A DNA stretch of 64,000 nucleotides from Anaerolineaceae bacterium UBA5404 (GCA_002409625.1 DHNY01000003.1:130703-194702), one strand, 5' to 3'; shown: positions 31,662 through 40,035, counted from the stretch's first letter. The notes: generated from the sequence alone by a model not told the origin. A program made the numbers and translations.

Positions 31662-34262
31662 TTATTTGTTCACTTGTGGGACGAGTAAACTCTCGGCTAT
31701 TTTATAGGCAAGGCTGGGATTGTTGCCTTCAATGGCGATGGCAATAGCCAGTGGTGTGGCTGTCCAAGCCTCGTTTGTGCCGCCCATGTACCAAGTGACA
31801 ATCTGATTATCTTCACGGAAACCATGACCCATCGCGAACCAATAAGCGTCGGTGTCCTGACTCAAAAAATCACGGGTGGCTTTAGCAACGCGGCTTGGCA
31901 GAACCAGGGCAGCCTGGCTGGGTTCCGTGTAGCTTTTCCAAAGTCCCTCTTCGGTTTGATAAGCATTAATCAAACGAGGGCTCACTTTTTGCCCATCGTT
32001 TGTTATCGAGGCTGCGACTAAAGAGATCTGCAAGGGGCTAACAGCCGCCTCTGGTATCAGGGTTTGGATTTTGTTGAAGTAATTTTGGGTGGGTTTTACA
32101 GGCGGTTGAGCTAGCTCCAAAGAGAATTTGGGCACACTGTATAAACCAAATTGGTCCAATTGGTCTGTTAGTTGAAGCAGATCGTTGAGGTTAATGAGGT
32201 TCCGTGTGCTTGATTCACAGCCGTGTTGTATGCCGTTAAGCTCACCTTTTAATCGGATTGCTTTCGCACAGTATTGATCCGGTTGGACATCAAATTGTGG
32301 CACGAGAAGCTCATCACTGCCTTGCTGTGCCCAATAGGAGCTCATGATAAGCGTGTTGGCAAGCGTCCCGATGGGGTATGAGCCTTGTGTGGCGCGGTTG
32401 AGTAAAGGGGCATCTTCGCGCTCGCGCCAGGTTTCCCACTCGTCTGCTATGCTGCTATGGTCAAAGTAAGGATGCGAGACAAGCGCGTAGACTTCACCGG
32501 TTATTGCGTTTAGGAGAATGACAGCGCCGGCTTGATCGCCGAGAAGTTCATCAGCTTTTTCCTGAAGGTCCAGGATGATGTTCAGTTTTATGTCGCTGCC
32601 AGGTGGCGGTTGGTTGAAGAGTAGCTGATGCTGCCCGATGGTTTCCTGGCTACGGGTTTCGATACCGCGAAGATAAGGGTACAGGCTGCGTTCCAGCCCA
32701 GACTTACCCAAGCGGGCGTTTGTATAGCCAATGCTGGTGCTCAAGCTTGGGGCTAAAAGTTCGCGCTCATAGTCACCTGGCATGCCAATGGTCCGTACAA
32801 TGGTGTTTCCGCTTTGATCCAAAATGTTACCAAGTGGTGAATAGCGGTCATCAATAGACCAACGCGTGTTTTCGGGTTTGGCGACGATCACGTCCCGATG
32901 AAAGACGGCAAGGTAACTATTCCAGCCGATGACCGCAACGAATATGACTAAAACAATGGCAGAGATGCGGTGATAAGGTGCGCGGGCTTTATCGGGCAAG
33001 GGTATTGCGCTTGAATCGGAGCTTATTTTTAGCAGGAGCAGGATGGCAAGCAGGCTGGTGAGTAAGGATGAACCGCCATAAGACATCAGAGGTAAGGTGA
33101 CCCCAGTAAGGGGTAACAAACCCAAATTACCACAGATGATCCAAAGGCTTTGTAATGCCAGGAACATAGAGATACCAAAAGCCAGATACCTGCCATAAGT
33201 TGTTTTTGAGGCGAGCGCGATGCTGATGCCACGAATGATGATGATGGCGTACATGATGAGCAGGGCAGATGTGCCTAGTAGTCCGGTTTCTTCGGCAATG
33301 CTGGTAAAGATGAAGTCCGAAACGGCAACAGGCACAAAGGCAGGACTTCCCAAACCTGGGCCAGTGCCAAAAAGACCGCCCGATGCTACCGCGATTTGCG
33401 CCTGAGCAATTTGGTAAGAACTGCCCGAAGTATTTAGCCATGGGTTTAGCCAGACATCAACCCGGGTTTTAACGATATCCAAGGTGAAATAACCTGCCAC
33501 CACCACAAGAATGGCAAGTACAGGCACAATCCAAAGGTATTTACGGCTGTTTGTGCTTACCAAGAGCATCAACACGTAAAAGCCCAAAAAGAGTGAGGCG
33601 GTGCCCAGGTCGCGTTGACTCATCAACATTACACCGGTGATGGCGATGATGATAAGCGTGGGCAATATACTGGCAATGAGCGAGGTGTTGGGTTTGACCT
33701 GGTCGGCGAAATATGCGGCGATGTAAACCAGCATCAGTAGCTTTAGCGGCTCTGATGGTTGGAAATAAACGCCAAAAGCTTTTAACCAACGGGTTGGACC
33801 CAATCCACTGGGATTGACACCTACCCAAAAAGTAAGCCCAATCAGCACTAGACCCAGGAAGAGCCAAAGGTATTTGTACTTTTTGAGCCTTACAATGAGG
33901 TCTTTTTGACGTAATCCTATGTAAAAAAGTAGACAACTAATCAAAAACCAAAGGATTTGTTTTCTACCCAGCGCTGGCGAAAGCCGCCAAACGGTCAGCA
34001 ATCCCCAACCACAAAGTAGCATGACGATAGGGAAAATCCACGGGTCGCGATTGGGTAAGTAGCGCTTTACCGCATAGTTTAAGCCCACCACGCCAAGTAA
34101 CCAAGCAGCAAAGGGAATAAAATATTGCCAATCAACCTGAAAGGTGCTTAAATGTCCACGAATGGCTGTTGCCAACGAAAGCGCAAAAGCATACAAGAAC
34201 ACAAACAAAACCCCATAGCGAATCAAATTGGGTTGTCGTTGGGTTTTGCTTTTGCTATTCAT
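31662..34262 (-). CDS. SEDS (RodA/FtsW) glycosyltransferase fused to an inactive-looking PBP transpeptidase
   Basis: 866 residues. The first 415 or so are a SEDS polymerase with about twelve helices; the catalytic Asp is kept at 316 in 'VSDFIFTSIAEETGLLG' and 'PLMSYGGSSLL' is near 391. A further helix (433-450) leads to an extracytoplasmic part (455-866) with the PBP2/FtsI layout: dimerisation-like region with 'RYSPLGNILDQSGNTIVRTIG', then 'AGAVILLNAITGEVYALVSHP'. Where the Ser-x-x-Lys should be, the text is 'QGSYPIGTLANTL', that is Thr 633 and Asn 636, and no KTG box is found ('TWYMGGTNEAW'). So the polymerase should work and the transpeptidase should not. It is the last gene of fhaA-fhaB-mtnP-this gene. 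Confidence 0.85.
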   Translation of the reverse strand: MNSKSKTQRQPNLIRYGVLFVFLYAFALSLATAIRGHLSTFQVDWQYFIPFAAWLLGVVGLNYAVKRYLPNRDPWIFPIVMLLCGWGLLTVWRLSPALGRKQILWFLISCLLFYIGLRQKDLIVRLKKYKYLWLFLGLVLIGLTFWVGVNPSGLGPTRWLKAFGVYFQPSEPLKLLMLVYIAAYFADQVKPNTSLIASILPTLIIIAITGVMLMSQRDLGTASLFLGFYVLMLLVSTNSRKYLWIVPVLAILVVVAGYFTLDIVKTRVDVWLNPWLNTSGSSYQIAQAQIAVASGGLFGTGPGLGSPAFVPVAVSDFIFTSIAEETGLLGTSALLIMYAIIIIRGISIALASKTTYGRYLAFGISMFLALQSLWIICGNLGLLPLTGVTLPLMSYGGSSLLTSLLAILLLLKISSDSSAIPLPDKARAPYHRISAIVLVIFVAVIGWNSYLAVFHRDVIVAKPENTRWSIDDRYSPLGNILDQSGNTIVRTIGMPGDYERELLAPSLSTSIGYTNARLGKSGLERSLYPYLRGIETRSQETIGQHQLLFNQPPPGSDIKLNIILDLQEKADELLGDQAGAVILLNAITGEVYALVSHPYFDHSSIADEWETWREREDAPLLNRATQGSYPIGTLANTLIMSSYWAQQGSDELLVPQFDVQPDQYCAKAIRLKGELNGIQHGCESSTRNLINLNDLLQLTDQLDQFGLYSVPKFSLELAQPPVKPTQNYFNKIQTLIPEAAVSPLQISLVAASITNDGQKVSPRLINAYQTEEGLWKSYTEPSQAALVLPSRVAKATRDFLSQDTDAYWFAMGHGFREDNQIVTWYMGGTNEAWTATPLAIAIAIEGNNPSLAYKIAESLLVPQVNK

Positions 34263-34266
34263 GGTT

Positions 34267-35151
34267 CTAACTAAAGTATTTGCCAGTTAAGAGGCTAAGG
34301 CCGTGCTTCTTTTCTTCGAAGATGTAATTCGGGTTTGTGATGAAGGCATATTTGAGTGCGTCTTCGCAATCACAGTAGCAGTCCATGCCTTCGGTGTGGG
34401 CTTTATCGAGCAGCTCGACCAAACGCACTAGGCTTTTTTGAGCGATTTCTGTGTTTTTGCGTAAGGTGTTGATGACCATTTCAACGGTTACCGGTTCTTC
34501 GCTAATATGCCAGCAGTCGTAATCGGTGACATGCGCCATGGTGGTGTAGCACATTTCAGCCTCTCGGGCCAAAAAGACCTCCGGCGCGGCGGTCATGCCC
34601 ACCAATGACATGCCCCATTTGCGGAAGGTTTCTGATTCGCCACGTGTGCTAAAGCGCGGACCTTCGATGGTAATCAGTGTGCCACCTTCATGCACCACGG
34701 CGTCTTGTTCGCGCAAGGCTTGCAACATAAGTTTGCTTAGGCAAGGGCAGAAAGGATCAGCAGGACTGACATGCACCACCATGCCTTCACCAAAAAAGCT
34801 GCGTTGGCGCTCTTTGGTGTTGTCGTAAACCTGGTCGGGTACGATGATGTGACCGGGCGCGTAATCTTCACGCAATGAGCCTACCGCGCTCACACTAACA
34901 ATGGCGCGAATGCCCAGGGATTTGAAAGCGTAGATATTGGCGCGATAGTTGACCTCACTGGGGGAATAGATGTGCCCAATGCCATGGCGTGCCAGAAAAG
35001 CCAATTTATGTCCCTTTACTTCACCAATCACGATGGGTGAGGAAGGTTTTCCAAAAGGCGTATCCACCTCAATACTTTGTTTGTTTTCAAGCTCCTTAAT
35101 ATCATAAAGCCCGGAGCCTCCGATAATGCCGAATAAAATGTTATCTGTCAT
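34267..35151 (-). CDS. mtnP: S-methyl-5'-thioadenosine phosphorylase (MtnP/MTAP)
   Basis: 294 residues. It cleaves methylthioadenosine to adenine and methylthioribose-1-phosphate in methionine salvage. Marks: 'GIIGGSGLYDI' near 8, the phosphate loop 'LARHGIGHIYSPSEVNYRANI' around 53-73, 'SVSAVGSLRE' near 87 and 'TIEGPRFSTRGESETFRKWGMSLVGMT' near 163-190. It shares the trimeric PNP fold with the phosphorylase at 22017. It lies between fhaB and the SEDS fusion with gaps of four to nine bases, so it shares their transcript. Confidence 0.93.
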   Translation of the reverse strand: MTDNILFGIIGGSGLYDIKELENKQSIEVDTPFGKPSSPIVIGEVKGHKLAFLARHGIGHIYSPSEVNYRANIYAFKSLGIRAIVSVSAVGSLREDYAPGHIIVPDQVYDNTKERQRSFFGEGMVVHVSPADPFCPCLSKLMLQALREQDAVVHEGGTLITIEGPRFSTRGESETFRKWGMSLVGMTAAPEVFLAREAEMCYTTMAHVTDYDCWHISEEPVTVEMVINTLRKNTEIAQKSLVRLVELLDKAHTEGMDCYCDCEDALKYAFITNPNYIFEEKKHGLSLLTGKYFS

Positions 35152-35159
35152 ATTGTCCT

Positions 35160-35600
35160 CTACTTGGTTTTATCAACGGGTTTAATAAACACACTGACGT
35201 AAACTTCGCCAAAAGCGATTTCGTCACCATCTTTTAGAACGATGGGTTCTTCAATACGCATGCCTTGTAAAAATGAACCATTGGTTGAATTAAGGTCTTC
35301 ATACCACCATTGGTTTAAGTGATAGTTTAGCCTGCCATGTCGGGCAGAAACCGTATGGTTATCGAGCCTGAAATCGCTTTCGGGACTTCTGCCAATGCTT
35401 ACTTCCTGGCTAGTGAAGCTTAGCTCTTCACGCTTGCCGTCTTCATCAGTCACCAGAGAAATGCTGGGAATGGCGATTCGACCGGCAGAAGCTTCTTTGG
35501 CGGAGACTGCGCGCCATAGCATCCAGATGGCAATGCCCAGGAAGATATACAACATGGCTAAGGATAGGATTCGCAAGATTAATCCAGCTAAAGGTGTCAT
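35160..35600 (-). CDS. Membrane-anchored FHA-domain protein (FhaB-like)
   Basis: 146 residues. One N-terminal membrane helix (about 8-30), a linker, then a forkhead-associated domain (about 60-140) with the phospho-threonine-binding marks 'VSIGRSPESDFRLDNHTVSARHGRLNYH' and 'WYEDLNSTNGSFLQG' (Gly-Arg, Ser, His and Asn ligands). FhaB/FipA of actinobacteria is similar in plan and helps coordinate FtsZ and septal synthesis; that role is only inferred here from plan and neighbours. The start overlaps fhaA's stop by four bases. Confidence 0.85.
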   Translation of the reverse strand: MTPLAGLILRILSLAMLYIFLGIAIWMLWRAVSAKEASAGRIAIPSISLVTDEDGKREELSFTSQEVSIGRSPESDFRLDNHTVSARHGRLNYHLNQWWYEDLNSTNGSFLQGMRIEEPIVLKDGDEIAFGEVYVSVFIKPVDKTK

Positions 35601-36373
35601 TCGTCCAATACGCTCACAATCGTTTTTGTTGTTGTTTCTGGCACATCCTGGTTGTAAATAAGCGTGGTTTGCCCAATGCGCACCACATCGCCAGGTTTTA
35701 AAGTGGCAGTATGCACGAGCATGCCGTTGATGCTTGTGCCACCAGTACTGCTAAGGTCAAACAGAAAGTAGCGACCACCTTGCGCGCGCAATTGCAGGTG
35801 CTCACGCGAGACCATGGGGTCCTGAATGACGATATCGTTGCTGCTGTGCCTGCCAATATGGATGATTGCCTTTTGCAGGGGCAAACTTTCTTTGCCGTTG
35901 AGGATAAAGCAAGCTCCCGCTGGAGGGACAAAAGTTTTTGGTCTGTTTTCAATGTTGAGCAGGGATGTTTGCCCGGTTTGTTCAATCTCTTGATGAAAGG
36001 ATGTCGTTACTTCTATTTGGTTAAGAGCCAGATGGTCGGAGGCAATAATTTGGATATGTGGTTTTTGTTCAAAGGTATAGCCTTCGGCGGTGAAACTTTT
36101 CTCAATTTCTGTGGCAACTTCATCCAGTGTTGGGCGTATGCTTTGCCAGGCATCATAACGCTCAAAAGGCACAAAAAGTTTGATGAGGTCTGGTGCAATC
36201 TTTTGATGTCTGCCCATGCCAAATTTTGGTTTTTCCTGGCGGATATTGTCTTGAATAAGACTTAGCAGTTGCGCGCTGAGGGAGTGTGACGCGCCGGGAT
36301 GTAACAGGCGGTCAATGCCGTCTTCAAGCAAGGCTTGAATTTTCTTTTCAATGGTGGCAAAAAAGGTAATCAT
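35597..36373 (-). CDS. DUF3662 and FHA-domain protein (FhaA-like)
   Basis: 258 residues. The N-terminal DUF3662 domain (about 1-115, 'FEKKIQALLEDGIDRLLH' like opening and 'PDLIKLFVPFERYDAW') is joined by a linker to a C-terminal FHA domain (about 165-245) with 'IHIGRHSSNDIVIQDPMVSREHLQLR' and 'LFDLSSTGGTSING'. FhaA in mycobacteria binds phosphorylated MviN and kinases and restrains peptidoglycan synthesis; the match is in domain plan. It is the first gene of the operon and has a CGGAG site and an extended -10 just upstream. Confidence 0.88.
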   Translation of the reverse strand: MITFFATIEKKIQALLEDGIDRLLHPGASHSLSAQLLSLIQDNIRQEKPKFGMGRHQKIAPDLIKLFVPFERYDAWQSIRPTLDEVATEIEKSFTAEGYTFEQKPHIQIIASDHLALNQIEVTTSFHQEIEQTGQTSLLNIENRPKTFVPPAGACFILNGKESLPLQKAIIHIGRHSSNDIVIQDPMVSREHLQLRAQGGRYFLFDLSSTGGTSINGMLVHTATLKPGDVVRIGQTTLIYNQDVPETTTKTIVSVLDE

Positions 36374-36388
36374 TGAAACTCCGTTTAA

Positions 36389-36397
36389 ATTATACCA
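36389..36397 (-). promoter_or_regulatory. Extended -10 promoter for the fhaA operon
   Basis: TGGTATAAT on the minus strand, a perfect TGnTATAAT. The start would be at about 36382, giving a nine-base leader that still includes CGGAG (36379-36383 region). Confidence 0.7.
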
Positions 36398-36435
36398 ATG
36401 AAATGTCCCCGCCTTGCCTAAAACTGAGAATGTTA

Positions 36436-36511
36436 AAACGTAGTTGATGAATATCCAGGTCTGATGGCGGTTGTGGTAGTCGAGATAGACTTCTATACGG
36501 ATTATGCCCTC
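36436..36511 (-). pseudogene. Decayed 3' end of a PHP-protein paralogue
   Basis: On the minus strand from 36511 the text reads 'EGIIRIEVYLDYHNRHQTW' and continues 'IFINYVL'. The intact PHP protein next door ends 'PGIYRVEVYIDYLNRHRGW' then 'IFSNPIY'. About two thirds of the aligned residues agree, with a short loss at the very end and a stop codon seven codons further upstream, so only the last 25 codons of a former gene remain. It lies between the fhaA promoter and the intact PHP gene. Confidence 0.7.
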
Positions 36512-36536
36512 TACTGGGACTGCTTGAGCTCATTTG

Positions 36537-36565
36537 CCCTCTCCTTGGGAGAGGGTTAGGGTGTG
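36537..36565. repeat. REP-like palindrome (CCCTCTCC/GGAGAGGG)
   Basis: An 8-bp perfect stem (36537-36544 with 36548-36555) with a TTG loop, followed by TTAGGGTGTGGG. This 'CCCTCTCC...GGAGAGGGTTAGGGTG' pattern is a common intergenic repeat type in bacteria. It is inserted between the pseudogene tail and the 3' end of the intact PHP gene. Only this copy is visible in the window. Confidence 0.5.
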
Positions 36566-36610
36566 GGTCTTCTTGCTTTTATTCTGTTAACTGACAAAAG
36601 CACATAAAAG

Positions 36611-37678
36611 CTAAGGCGTGGCGTATATAGGGTTGCTAAAAATCCAACCGCGGTGGCGATTGAGATAGTCGATATAGACCTCAACACGGTAAATGCCCGG
36701 ATCTTTGGTGATGTGGGTGAGCACCTCGCGGTCATAATGTTCTTTAATGACTTTGCCGTCTTTGATAAGGCGAACGTGAGTGCGCATAGGTAAACGCGCT
36801 TGGAAAGTGAGCCCAGAGCGAGCTGAAACGGTATCGCCCATCCAAAACAAACCATCTTCTGTGTTACAGGTAAATCGGAAGCCCTTGCTCGGGTGAGGCA
36901 GGTCGTAGCCCAGGTAACAATGTCCTTGGCGGAGCGCATCATAAACCATTTGGCGATCCTGATTAAGTTCGCCACTAAGTGGTTTTGGGGTTAGGATGTG
37001 CGTGCGCAGGCTTTTAAAATGCCATTCATAGGGGAATATTTTGCGCGAGAAGGGTCCTAAATGTTTTTTGTTGGCATGTGCATCCACACCCGCGATGGCA
37101 ACCACCGTATGTGTTTTACTCAACAAGAGTTGATCCCATAGTTCCAGCGTTTTTGTTGTTGGACCTAAGGGGTAAAAAGCAGGGAAAAGCACGTGGAACA
37201 AGGCTTTGAGGCGACTGGGTGAGCGGTCTTTGAATTCGCTGAGTTGGTTCCAAAGCTCGATGCCAGTAAAACCAGTGATGTTCCAGTTGGTCCACGGGAA
37301 GCCTTTTTCGCCGGAATGAGGTAAAGGAATATCGTTAGGGTGGGCGATGAAACTGAGTGCGTTAGAGCTTTTGGTTTGTTTGATGAGTTCCTGGGGATCC
37401 GATGCAAACTTTGCCAGCTCACGGTTGGCGCCCATCACCAGCATGTGCTGAGCGCCGGGTCGGCGGGTTTGGTCATGCACTTCTTCACCAGTAAGCAGGA
37501 GCATGCGTTTGCGTCCTTTTTGCAGGTAGCCATCGAGGCCTTGCACCAAAACGTTGTGGTCGGTGGTGATGAGCACATCCAAGCCGGCTTTCATGGCAGC
37601 CTGGGCGAGTTGAGCGTGCGTTCCAGAGCCATCCGAGAAGGTTGTGTGGGCGTGAATGCCGGCGATTAGTTCTTGCAT
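36611..37678 (-). CDS. PHP-domain phosphoesterase family protein with a C-terminal beta domain
   Basis: 355 residues. PHP motifs: 'IAGIHAHTTFSDGSGT' near 5 (HxH and the following Asp), 'VLITTDHNVLVQGLDGY' near 35, 'LLLTGEEVHD' near 61, 'FIAHPND' near 110 and 'AIAGVDAHANKKHLG' near 192. A C-terminal beta region (about 265-355, 'MRTHVRLIKDGKVIKEH', 'PGIYRVEVYIDY', 'WIFSNPIY') is common in this subfamily, often annotated CehA/McbA-like. The substrate is unknown. It is separate from the short PHP gene at 16129, and the remnant just downstream is a second copy of its tail. Confidence 0.85.
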   Translation of the reverse strand: MQELIAGIHAHTTFSDGSGTHAQLAQAAMKAGLDVLITTDHNVLVQGLDGYLQKGRKRMLLLTGEEVHDQTRRPGAQHMLVMGANRELAKFASDPQELIKQTKSSNALSFIAHPNDIPLPHSGEKGFPWTNWNITGFTGIELWNQLSEFKDRSPSRLKALFHVLFPAFYPLGPTTKTLELWDQLLLSKTHTVVAIAGVDAHANKKHLGPFSRKIFPYEWHFKSLRTHILTPKPLSGELNQDRQMVYDALRQGHCYLGYDLPHPSKGFRFTCNTEDGLFWMGDTVSARSGLTFQARLPMRTHVRLIKDGKVIKEHYDREVLTHITKDPGIYRVEVYIDYLNRHRGWIFSNPIYATP

Positions 37679-37776
37679 AGGGGGAATTATACTCTTTTAG
37701 CCGTATCCGTTTAGCCCCTGGCTGAACATGTATCAGATTTATCCAGGGAAAAAACAAATATGTTGAAAATTTGCTC

Positions 37777-37804
37777 TGGACAGATTTCAAAAATGTTGTA
37801 CAAT
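37777..37804 (+). promoter_or_regulatory. Promoter for rpsT
   Basis: TGGACA (37777-37782), 16-base spacer, TACAAT (37799-37804); five of six matches in each element. The start would be near 37811, giving a leader of about 33 bases with GGAGG. Confidence 0.75.
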
Positions 37805-37843
37805 AAACAATCGTGTATATGAAAGTTTTGTACGGAGGAAGAA

Positions 37844-38110
37844 TTGGCTAATATTAAGTCTCAAATTAAGCGGAATAAACAAAATCAGGCACAGCGGCTG
37901 CGCAATCGTGTGTACCGCGGTTCTGCTCGCACCTATGTGCGCAAGGCAATGGCTGCCATCCACGCTGAAGATGTTGAAAAATCAAAAGCTGAAGTCGCCA
38001 AAGCGATTAAGGCGCTTGATAAAGCTGCAAGCAAGGGTGTTATCCACAAGAACAATGCCGCCCGACGCAAATCCCGCTTGATGGCACATTACAACAGTCT
38101 GCAAGACTAA
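37844..38110 (+). CDS. rpsT: 30S ribosomal protein S20
   Basis: 88 residues, basic and helical: 'MANIKSQIKRNKQNQAQRLRNR' style N-terminus and 'KGVIHKNNAARRKSRLMAHYN' C-terminus, the S20 signatures that bind 16S rRNA. The start codon is TTG with GGAGG five bases upstream; no ATG is available in a sensible position. Escherichia coli rpsT also starts with UUG, where it weakens translation and aids feedback control. It is a single-gene transcript with its own promoter and terminator. Confidence 0.95.
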   Translation: MANIKSQIKRNKQNQAQRLRNRVYRGSARTYVRKAMAAIHAEDVEKSKAEVAKAIKALDKAASKGVIHKNNAARRKSRLMAHYNSLQD

Positions 38111-38152
38111 GCAAACCCAGGCTCAGTGATGAGCTCTTAGAAAAGCAAATTG

Positions 38153-38180
38153 AAGCGAGGTTTGTCCTCGCTTTTGCGTT
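38153..38180 (+). terminator. Terminator after rpsT
   Basis: An 8-bp perfect stem (38153-38160 with 38166-38173), TTTGT loop, followed by a T-rich stretch TTGCGTTT. It ends the S20 transcript. Confidence 0.75.
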
Positions 38181-38249
38181 TAAGCTGGGTAAAATAATGA
38201 GGGGCTTTCAAAAGTTATCCTACAAAAATCCGGAAGACCCACAATGAGA

Positions 38250-38258
38250 TGTTATAAT
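38250..38258 (+). promoter_or_regulatory. Extended -10 promoter for argS
   Basis: TGTTATAAT, a perfect TGnTATAAT. The start would be near 38265, leaving a short leader of about 13 bases to the ATG at 38278. Confidence 0.7.
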
Positions 38259-38277
38259 AAAAGGTTGGTGACAGCTT

Positions 38278-40035
38278 ATGACGCTTTTTGATGAACAAAA
38301 CGACCTTATTCAAAGAATAGATCAATTTTGCCTGGAACGAGGCCTCCCGAAAGGGAAGATTGAATTTCGAAACATTCCCTTTAGTGGTGAATGGGGCATT
38401 GCCGCGCCGCTTTTTCCCTTAGCGGCGGCTGATCCAAACAAGAGCGGTCCTGTTCCGCAGCATGCCCAAAATCTGGCGGAAGCCTTAAAGGATTATCTTG
38501 GATTGCCACAGGGTTTCGCGCGTAGTGAAGCTGTAAAGGGTTACCTGAACCTTTACTACGAAACCAGCCAATATGCCGCCAAGGTGATTGATTATGTGCA
38601 TTTTGCAGAGCATTGCTATGGCATGGCATCGCTTAGCGGCAAAACAGTGATGGTGGAGTATTCGAATCCCAATACCCATAAGCCACTTCATGTGGGCCAT
38701 TTGCGGAATGTTATTTTGGGAAGTTCCGTTTGTAACATTCTTGAAGCCAATGGCGATAAGGTCATCCGCGCCAATTACATTGGTGATATTGGCTTGCACG
38801 TCATTAAATGGATGTGCAATTACGAGATGTACCATGCCGGCGAGGAACCTCCGGCTGATATTATGCGCTGGATGGCGGACCTTTACTCTGAGGCTGACAG
38901 ACGTTTTCAGGATGAGCCAGGTTTTGAAGAGGCATGTCGCGCCTATTTTGGTCGCTGGGATGCTGGTGATAAGGATATAGAAGCACTATGGCTCAAGACC
39001 CGCCAATGGTCAATGGACGGTTTTGACCAGGTTTATGCCCTTTTGGACGCGCGTTTTGACAGGATCTACTTTGAAAGCGATGTGGAAGAGTCGGGCAAGG
39101 TTCTGGTTGAAAAAATTCTGGAATTGGGGCTGGCTGAAGATGGTCGCCCTGAAAACCCAGTCATTATTGACCTGGACAAATTGCTGGGCACCAAAGAAGA
39201 ATATCGCGTGGCTGTGATTTTGCGCTCGGATGGAACTTCGCTCTATGCAACCAAAGAATTGCCCCTGGCAATTATGAAGTTTGAGGAATATCCACTGGAT
39301 CAATCCATTTATGTGATTGACGTGCGCCAAAGCCTGCATATGAAGCAAATGCGCAAGGTGCTTGAACTGATGGGCTTTGACTGGGCGGATAAGATCTTCC
39401 ATTTGGCTTATGAAATTGTCAATTTACCCGGCAACGTGACCATGTCTTCACGTGATGGCACCGTCGTTTTGCTGGATGACCTGATTAACGAGGCAACAGA
39501 ACGCGCATTGAGCATTGTTAAAGAGAAAAACCCTGATCTTAGCCTTGAAACGCAACATGATATTGCTGAGATGGTTGCCATTGGCGCCATTAAATACCCG
39601 ATGATATCCCGCGAGAACACCAAGATTGTAACCTTTGACTGGGATAGCGCCTTAGACTTTAATGGACAAAGTGCGCCATATATTCAGTATGCCTGTGTGC
39701 GTGCCAATAGCATTTTGAAACGAGGCGCTGTAACAGACACGCATGCCCAAACCAGTTTTGATTATGAACTTGAGCCTGCGGAAGTCAATCTGATTGAGCA
39801 TATCTCGCGACTACCTCAGGAACTTGCCAAAGCCGCCAAGGATTACAAACCTTCGCTTATTGCCACCTATGCCTACGATTTGGCTAAAGCTTTTAATGAC
39901 TTTTACAATCAATGTCCTGTTTTGAACACAGAAGCGAAGATAAAAGCCGCGCGTTTGGCACTAACCAGTGCCGCGCGCATTACAATTGAAAACTCACTTC
40001 ACTTATTGGGCATTAAAGCCCCACAAGTGATGTAA
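38278..40035 (+). CDS. argS: Arginyl-tRNA synthetase
   Basis: 585 residues. N-terminal Add-1 domain (1-110), class I catalytic core with HVGH at 138-141, 'VMVEYSNPNTHKPLHVGHLRN', and 'VTMSSRDGT' near 385-395 in the KMSKS position (weakly conserved in ArgRS generally), then the DALR anticodon-binding domain (about 465-585, 'LAKAFNDFYNQCPVL'). The 'YIGDIGLHVIKWM' segment is typical. It charges tRNA-Arg. The short leader has only a weak AAGG site at long spacing. The next gene follows 50 bases later with its own ribosome site. Confidence 0.95.
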   Translation: MTLFDEQNDLIQRIDQFCLERGLPKGKIEFRNIPFSGEWGIAAPLFPLAAADPNKSGPVPQHAQNLAEALKDYLGLPQGFARSEAVKGYLNLYYETSQYAAKVIDYVHFAEHCYGMASLSGKTVMVEYSNPNTHKPLHVGHLRNVILGSSVCNILEANGDKVIRANYIGDIGLHVIKWMCNYEMYHAGEEPPADIMRWMADLYSEADRRFQDEPGFEEACRAYFGRWDAGDKDIEALWLKTRQWSMDGFDQVYALLDARFDRIYFESDVEESGKVLVEKILELGLAEDGRPENPVIIDLDKLLGTKEEYRVAVILRSDGTSLYATKELPLAIMKFEEYPLDQSIYVIDVRQSLHMKQMRKVLELMGFDWADKIFHLAYEIVNLPGNVTMSSRDGTVVLLDDLINEATERALSIVKEKNPDLSLETQHDIAEMVAIGAIKYPMISRENTKIVTFDWDSALDFNGQSAPYIQYACVRANSILKRGAVTDTHAQTSFDYELEPAEVNLIEHISRLPQELAKAAKDYKPSLIATYAYDLAKAFNDFYNQCPVLNTEAKIKAARLALTSAARITIENSLHLLGIKAPQVM

